Shown: positions 59,671 to 64,000 of the stretch, piece after piece | How positions within the stretch are numbered: the first letter of the stretch is position 1 | How the letters are laid out: each line of letters begins with the position of its first letter | Assembly: GCA_023653785.1 (NCBI GenBank) | Contig: JAMKCH010001651.1 | Location: 1 to 64,000, forward strand | Length of the DNA: 64,000 nucleotides | From: Ophioderma brevispina | Lineage: Eukaryota > Echinodermata > Ophiuroidea > Amphilepidida > Ophiodermatidae | Direction of reading: 5' to 3' | The notes under the pieces: generated by a model | Seen by the model: only the letters and a program-made list of their open reading frames with translations | Databases searched by the model: none | Told to the model about the DNA's origin: nothing | Made by a program: the position numbers and the translations under genes

Positions 59671-59771
59671 TTTTTTGTCCCCCCTCCCCCATCTCTATTG
59701 ATTGGGTGGTACCCCAGTTAAATACAATAACGGAGTAGCTGAGCTTTAAAAAGTGCTCTAGTTTTTGAGTT
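59671..59771. other. spacer between two transposons
   Basis: About 100 bases with no structure seen. Confidence 0.3.
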
Positions 59772-60582
59772 ACCCCTCCCCTCGGTACAACAAAACACAA
59801 CCACCTTTATTTGAAGGATAAATATATGAGATTTAAGAAAGTGATGGTTGTGGTTGAAATATTTGGTGGCAGGGATGATTTCTAGGCCAATAAACACATT
59901 TTGGGCTGCAAATTAAGCGAAATTATTATTTTTTGAATGTTTTAAAGTAAAAATATTACAATCCTGTTTTATGGTATCCTTTTTGTTATTGGTGTAGGTT
60001 TTATACATTGCACAAAGGGTTCAGGTAATACATGTTGTGGTGACATGTGATAAAAAGGATGTTTTTAAGGAAAAAAGGTGATTTTGGGGCTAAAATTCTA
60101 GACCCTTTATATATTGTATAAAACAAATCTATAATATAAATGGTAGAGGTTGATAGTATTGCATCATGATTAAAATTTGTTACAATCCTGTTTTATGGTA
60201 TCCTTTTTGTTATTGGTGTAGGTTTTATACATTGCACAAAGGGTTCAGGTAATACATGTTGTGGTGACATGTGATAAAAAGGATGTTTTTTTAAGGAAAA
60301 AAGGTGATTTTGGGGCTAAAATTCTAGACCCTTTATATATTGTATAAAACAAATCTATAATATAAATGGTAGAGGTTGATAGTATTGCATCATGGTTAAA
60401 ATTTGTTTTGCTAAGAAATTAATAAATCTTGATTTTCTTACTTTTTTAGCTCAAAAACATGATTTTTTGACCAAAAACACCCCTGCCATCAAAGTTTTAG
60501 ACCACAACCATCATTTTTTAAAATTATTTATTACTATCTTTGAATAGAAGTGGTTGGGTCTTGTTGTACCGAGGGGAGGGGT
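59772..60582. mobile_element. 811-bp inverted-repeat element with internal duplication
   Basis: Ends are ACCCCTCCCCTCGGTACAAC and its complement. Arms continue for about 150 bases with AAAGTGATGGTTGTGGT and GGTGGCAGGG-TG on both sides, diverged. The interior consists largely of two direct copies of a 224-226-bp segment, 59957-60180 and 60181-60406, nearly identical apart from a T-run difference and one A/G change. The arms are much more diverged than the duplicates, so the duplication is younger than the element, or it is an assembly artefact. No transposase frame. Confidence 0.8.
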
Positions 60583-60674
60583 TGTCGACAATTTGCAGTC
60601 CAAACCGCTCCACTACAACAAAATCAGAAAGGGACATCCCAAACAAATAGCATGAATTGGTGAAACATTATCCC
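60583..60674. other. spacer between two transposons
   Basis: About 90 bases with nothing recognised. Confidence 0.3.
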
Positions 60675-60678
60675 TTAA

Positions 60679-61197
60679 AGCAATATTGGCACATTTTTTG
60701 AAGAGCGCCCCAATTTTCAAAATTTGATATTTTTGCACAGTTACGTTGGTAATTGTCTAGGAAACTATACCTGCGAACGAGAATGCTAAAAATGCGTATT
60801 TATCACAAAATAAGCGATTTTGTAATTAGAATTGGGATCCCAAATTGGACTTAACGGCAGAGCTGGAAATGCTACGTTTATGTCCGTCCATGATGAAATA
60901 GTGCCACCTCGAGAAAATAACCTCTAACTTGACTTGCCCGAACTATTAAAACAACTAATGGATGAGCGTAGACATGTACATTCCACTATTTCCCGGCTAT
61001 TTCACATTGGAAGGCCGTTTCCAGCAGCCGTTGAATTTATTCTAGTACAAAATTCCTTCGTTTGTGACACATAGACATGTTCGAGCTTAACCATTCACAG
61101 GTATAGTTTACTAGCCATTTACCAATGCAACCGTGTAAAAATCTCCAAGTTTTTGAAAAATTGGGGGCGCCCTTCAAAAAAATGTGCTAATATTGCT
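60679..61197. mobile_element. TTAA-type MITE, family C copy 2
   Basis: Flanked by TTAA at 60675-60678 and 61198-61201. The left end AGCAATATTGGCACATTTTT pairs with the right end, whose complement is AGCAATATTAGCACATTTTT. Arms run on through TTGAAG-GCGCCCCAATTTT. At 519 bases it matches 19469-20005. Its right TTAA is also the left TTAA of the next element. Confidence 0.85.
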
Positions 61198-61201
61198 TTA
61201 A

Positions 61202-61832
61202 CCCTAATTTACTGAGGGGCCCAAAAATAGTGCCATATGGCACGAAATGACTTCAACTCTATGTACAAAAATATTTTGAAGATGAAGTATCATATATATT
61301 GAATAATTTTGATGGATTATACCTTCTCTATCAAAAACTACCACTTTTAGCTTAAATTATTATCATTTACACATAATGAAGTGGTTTTTATGGTTTGAAA
61401 GTCCCATTTTTTCAGCCATTTTAGGCCCAAATTTTGGCTCAAAAATAGCACAAAAATGTCCATAAACTTATGAAAAATAATCCAAATCAACTCATTTCTT
61501 TTGATTTATCTGCAGGAGTGCAGTACTTTGCTTAAAACAGCATAAATCTATTAAATTGGGGTACTAATATATCTCAAATATGTCATTTTAAATTTTAAAA
61601 TCAATTTTTCTCTGTATTTTGTGTATGACCTAATTAATTATTCATGAGCTAATTTGCATATTATTTACATTAATAAATATATAATTTCTTTATCTGCAAG
61701 TTCGAAGTCCTAGCTTTCCAATGATATATCACTCATTGTTCTTTAATCATTAGATAAAGTTACCAATACTGTGTCTAAAAAGATGTCTCCATATCACTTA
61801 AAATATACCATTTTGGCCTTAGTAAATTAGGG
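61202..61832. mobile_element. piggyBac-like MITE (family D)
   Basis: TTAA (61198-61201), then CCCTAATTTACTGAGG; at the right CCTTAGTAAATTAGGG, then TTAA (61833-61836). A TTAA target and ends starting CCY are the piggyBac signature. The 631 bases are AT-rich and carry no transposase. The inverted ends are about 18-20 bases and do not extend far. Confidence 0.8.
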
Positions 61833-61836
61833 TTAA

Positions 61837-62355
61837 AAGATGATACTCCAAAATATTGGAATGGTTCAGTATGGGAAGTAGAGCTAAGTAGCAGCCCGAA
61901 TCTGCGTCACTTTGACATGCTATTCTCCATTACATCGCATTTACACCACACAGGCGCTCTGCTTATTATTTCAATTAAATCTCGGTTGTGTTTTATTGAT
62001 GGATTCCACCCCAGATGGGAATAAATTTATCTTATCAGCTTTAGCTTCCAAAAAGTTGTCTGTCACTGTGCACATATAATAGTGTGGGGAGACTTAGATT
62101 AACTTGTGTTATGCCCACCCCCAGGACCCCCCCCCCCCACGTTGACTAACAGTGGTAGCATAATCCAGTATCATTGGGGTGGTGGATGTTGTGGTTGATT
62201 TTGGATAGCATTTGTGGAGAAAGGTACAGTTTTGTTTGAGTTTTTTCATGTGGTAAAAGAATAAATGAATTTTTTGTGGATCACAAGTGACCTTATTGAG
62301 GTGGAAATTGTCCCATAACTGGTGCATCAATGGGATGGACTCAATGTGGTTCCTC
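61837..62355. other. no gene seen
   Basis: A 73-codon minus-strand frame and a C run near 62128-62138. Nothing supportable. Confidence 0.25.
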
Positions 62356-62830
62356 TAAAGACTGCAGACTTCATCCACAGACTGCAGAACACCCTGGCTG
62401 CAGACTGCTAATTCCTATGCTGTGACGTCATGCAGAGCAAGGACATGGGACAGCTGTTACTAGATTACCATACCTGATGGTGCATGAGTGTGACATAAAT
62501 AGCACACTTTTGACAGTCTGTTGGTAGTTGTCTGCAGTCTGCAGGTAGTGGTCTGCCAGTGCCAGTCTGCACAGTCTGCAGTCTGCAGGTAGTGGTCTGC
62601 CAGTGCCAGTCTGCACAGTCTGCAGTCTGCAGATAGTGGTCTGCCAGTGCCAGTCTGCACAGTCTGCAGTCTGCAGGTAGTGGTCTGCCAGTGGCAAGTC
62701 TGGGCAGTCTGCAGGTAGTGGTTTGCCAGTAGCAGTCTGCGCAGTCTGCAGGTAGTGGTCTGCCAGTGGCAGTCTGTGCAGTCTGCAAGTAGTAGTTTGC
62801 AGGTGGCACGTCTACTCTCTGCGGTCTGAA
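62356..62830. repeat. CAGTCTGCAG array with 44- and 37-bp periods
   Basis: From about 62530, units of AGTCTGCAGGTAGTGGTCTG plus CCAGTGCCAGTCTGCA repeat. AGGTAGTGG or its variant starts at 62543, 62587, 62631 and 62675 (44-base steps), then 62713, 62750 and 62787 (38, 37, 37). The short unit lacks one 7-base CAGTCTG. Just left (62356-62410) three words of the opposite sense, CTGCAGACT or similar, are present, so the array is partly inverted. Frames of 89-153 codons on the minus strand are translations of the repeat. Confidence 0.85.
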
Positions 62831-64000
62831 GTCTGTCTATCATAGGAACCGTCATTCGTGCATCTGCATGAGCAATATAACAGCAGTAACAAAACAATGA
62901 CAGCAACAAAACCAACAACATGATTAAATCAATACTACGTAAGTCTAATCAATCCATGTTTTCCCCTATGTGAAAGCAATGCGTAATTCAAAGTTTTAAT
63001 TCAATTGCATAATTTGACTGTTCATTGTATGCCCTCAAATAGGTCGTTTTGTTTCTTTGTTTTTCATTAGTTCAGTAGCATACAAATGAAATTGAATTTT
63101 AATAATTGCAATTCAAGTGGACAGTATAACCGACTATTTTATTTATAACAAGCCTACAATCTGACGTCCATTTGCAATTAATACAGAAAACAATCACATT
63201 ACTGTGAAATATTGATTTATTGATATCCCCTTGTCAAAAAGCCTTCTAAATCACCAAAATTTGACCTGAAAACAATACTTTTAAACACAAAAAAGAGAAT
63301 ATTACCATAATGTCAGCAATTGTCAAATTCAAAAAAACAAATATCTTATAAAGTGGGGCAGAACATTCAATGACGCACAAAGATCGTCGGGTTAAAATGG
63401 TTCACGGAGGAGACAACAACATATGGTACAGCACTTACAGGACAGAAAATCCATCATTAAAGAGATACCTTATAATTATCCTCCTGCGTACAGCCGATTC
63501 AATGTCAGAAAAGGTAATAGAGCTCATAAATCATGTATTTCCGAGCATGGTATTAATATCGTCACATGCATATTAGCCGACTAACCCGATACCCGGTATT
63601 GTCTCCGCAATACCCATGAAATCATAATCCGATACTATAATGGAGTGTAGTGTTTATTATTGTTGCTGGAGAAGAGGTTGGGCTGGAGGGATGGCTGATG
63701 GCTCATCATGCGGTTAATTCAGGGGCAACAAAGTGATTGTGGTGATAGAAATTTTGGAGAAGAAAAATTGAATTTCAACGTAGCAGTTGTATTATTAATT
63801 TACAGGTAGTGTTTTAGAAAAGGTCGTGGCCGGTGATTACATGCCCTGATCTGACGAACCTGTCTTCAAAACTCCAATGATAACTTGTCAACCCTCAAAA
63901 TCATTCTAATTTAAAATTAAATCGGTAATAACAGTCACAACCAAACTAGACCACACTTGCAATTCAAATCCCAGGGGGTGAGGGGGGGGGGGGGGGGGGG
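62831..64000. other. no gene seen; G run at the window edge
   Basis: A 68-codon plus frame at 63370-63576 is not recognisable. The window ends in a run of about 19 G residues (after GGGGGTGA), which continues past the edge. Confidence 0.3.

Noticed and set aside
62428..62921. Minus-strand frames of 89-153 codons rich in Cys, Leu, Gln, Thr, Ala, Asp
   Set aside because: Translations of the CAGTCTGCAG tandem repeat in overlapping phases.
63982..64000. Terminal G run as a biological feature
   Set aside because: It reaches the window edge, so its length and context cannot be judged. It may be a real homopolymer or an assembly edge.

Overview
The window looks like gene-poor, AT-rich nuclear DNA from an animal, most likely a marine invertebrate. 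I cannot place it more finely. The reasons are decayed animal-type LINE reverse-transcriptase remains, tRNA-headed SINE-like repeats, many short inverted-repeat transposons, minisatellites hundreds of bases to almost 2 kb long, and no dense coding or operon-like layout. No complete protein-coding gene can be supported. Nearly every open frame is short; the three longest (655, 577 and 532 codons, minus strand near 56.3-58.3 kb) are artefacts of one tandem array.

Layout. 0-9 kb: a LINE tail fragment (about 171-465, minus), an array of hairpin-forming repeats (3111-3800), a possible LINE 3' end (5580-5915), a hAT-like element with a second element end outside it (7511-7751), and an 18-bp minisatellite (8281-8935). 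9-20 kb: a second hairpin-repeat patch, a SINE body, a tandem tRNA-like unit (12390-12540), a long inverted-repeat element interrupted by another transposon (12556-14240), a broken LINE reverse transcriptase (14330-16430, minus), and two small inverted-repeat elements. 20-34 kb: scattered MITEs, a small exon-like frame resembling the start of a THAP zinc finger (26165-26317), a LINE-like 3' end (30942-31857) and a SINE on the minus strand. 34-45 kb: a hAT MITE with its 8-bp target duplication, a long degenerate repeat field (34390-36080), a 911-bp inverted-repeat element (38111-39021) related to the one at 12.6-14.2 kb, and more snapback elements. 45-64 kb: further MITE copies, a 611-bp element with 179-bp arms (49767-50377), a 1.9-kb GGAT/GGATGCCGGGAT array (56321-58245), a run of adjacent transposons at 59.4-61.8 kb, and a 44/37-bp array at 62.5 kb.

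The most informative structures are transposon-on-transposon arrangements: a 698-bp element inside one arm of an older element; two elements back to back sharing one TTAA; and families with two to four diverged copies in the window, which allow ends to be defined without a database. Three families end at TTAA. One of them has CCCTA ends, the piggyBac signature; the other two begin AG. No autonomous transposase was found for any DNA element. Family names are inferred from end sequences and target duplications. I could not run a search.
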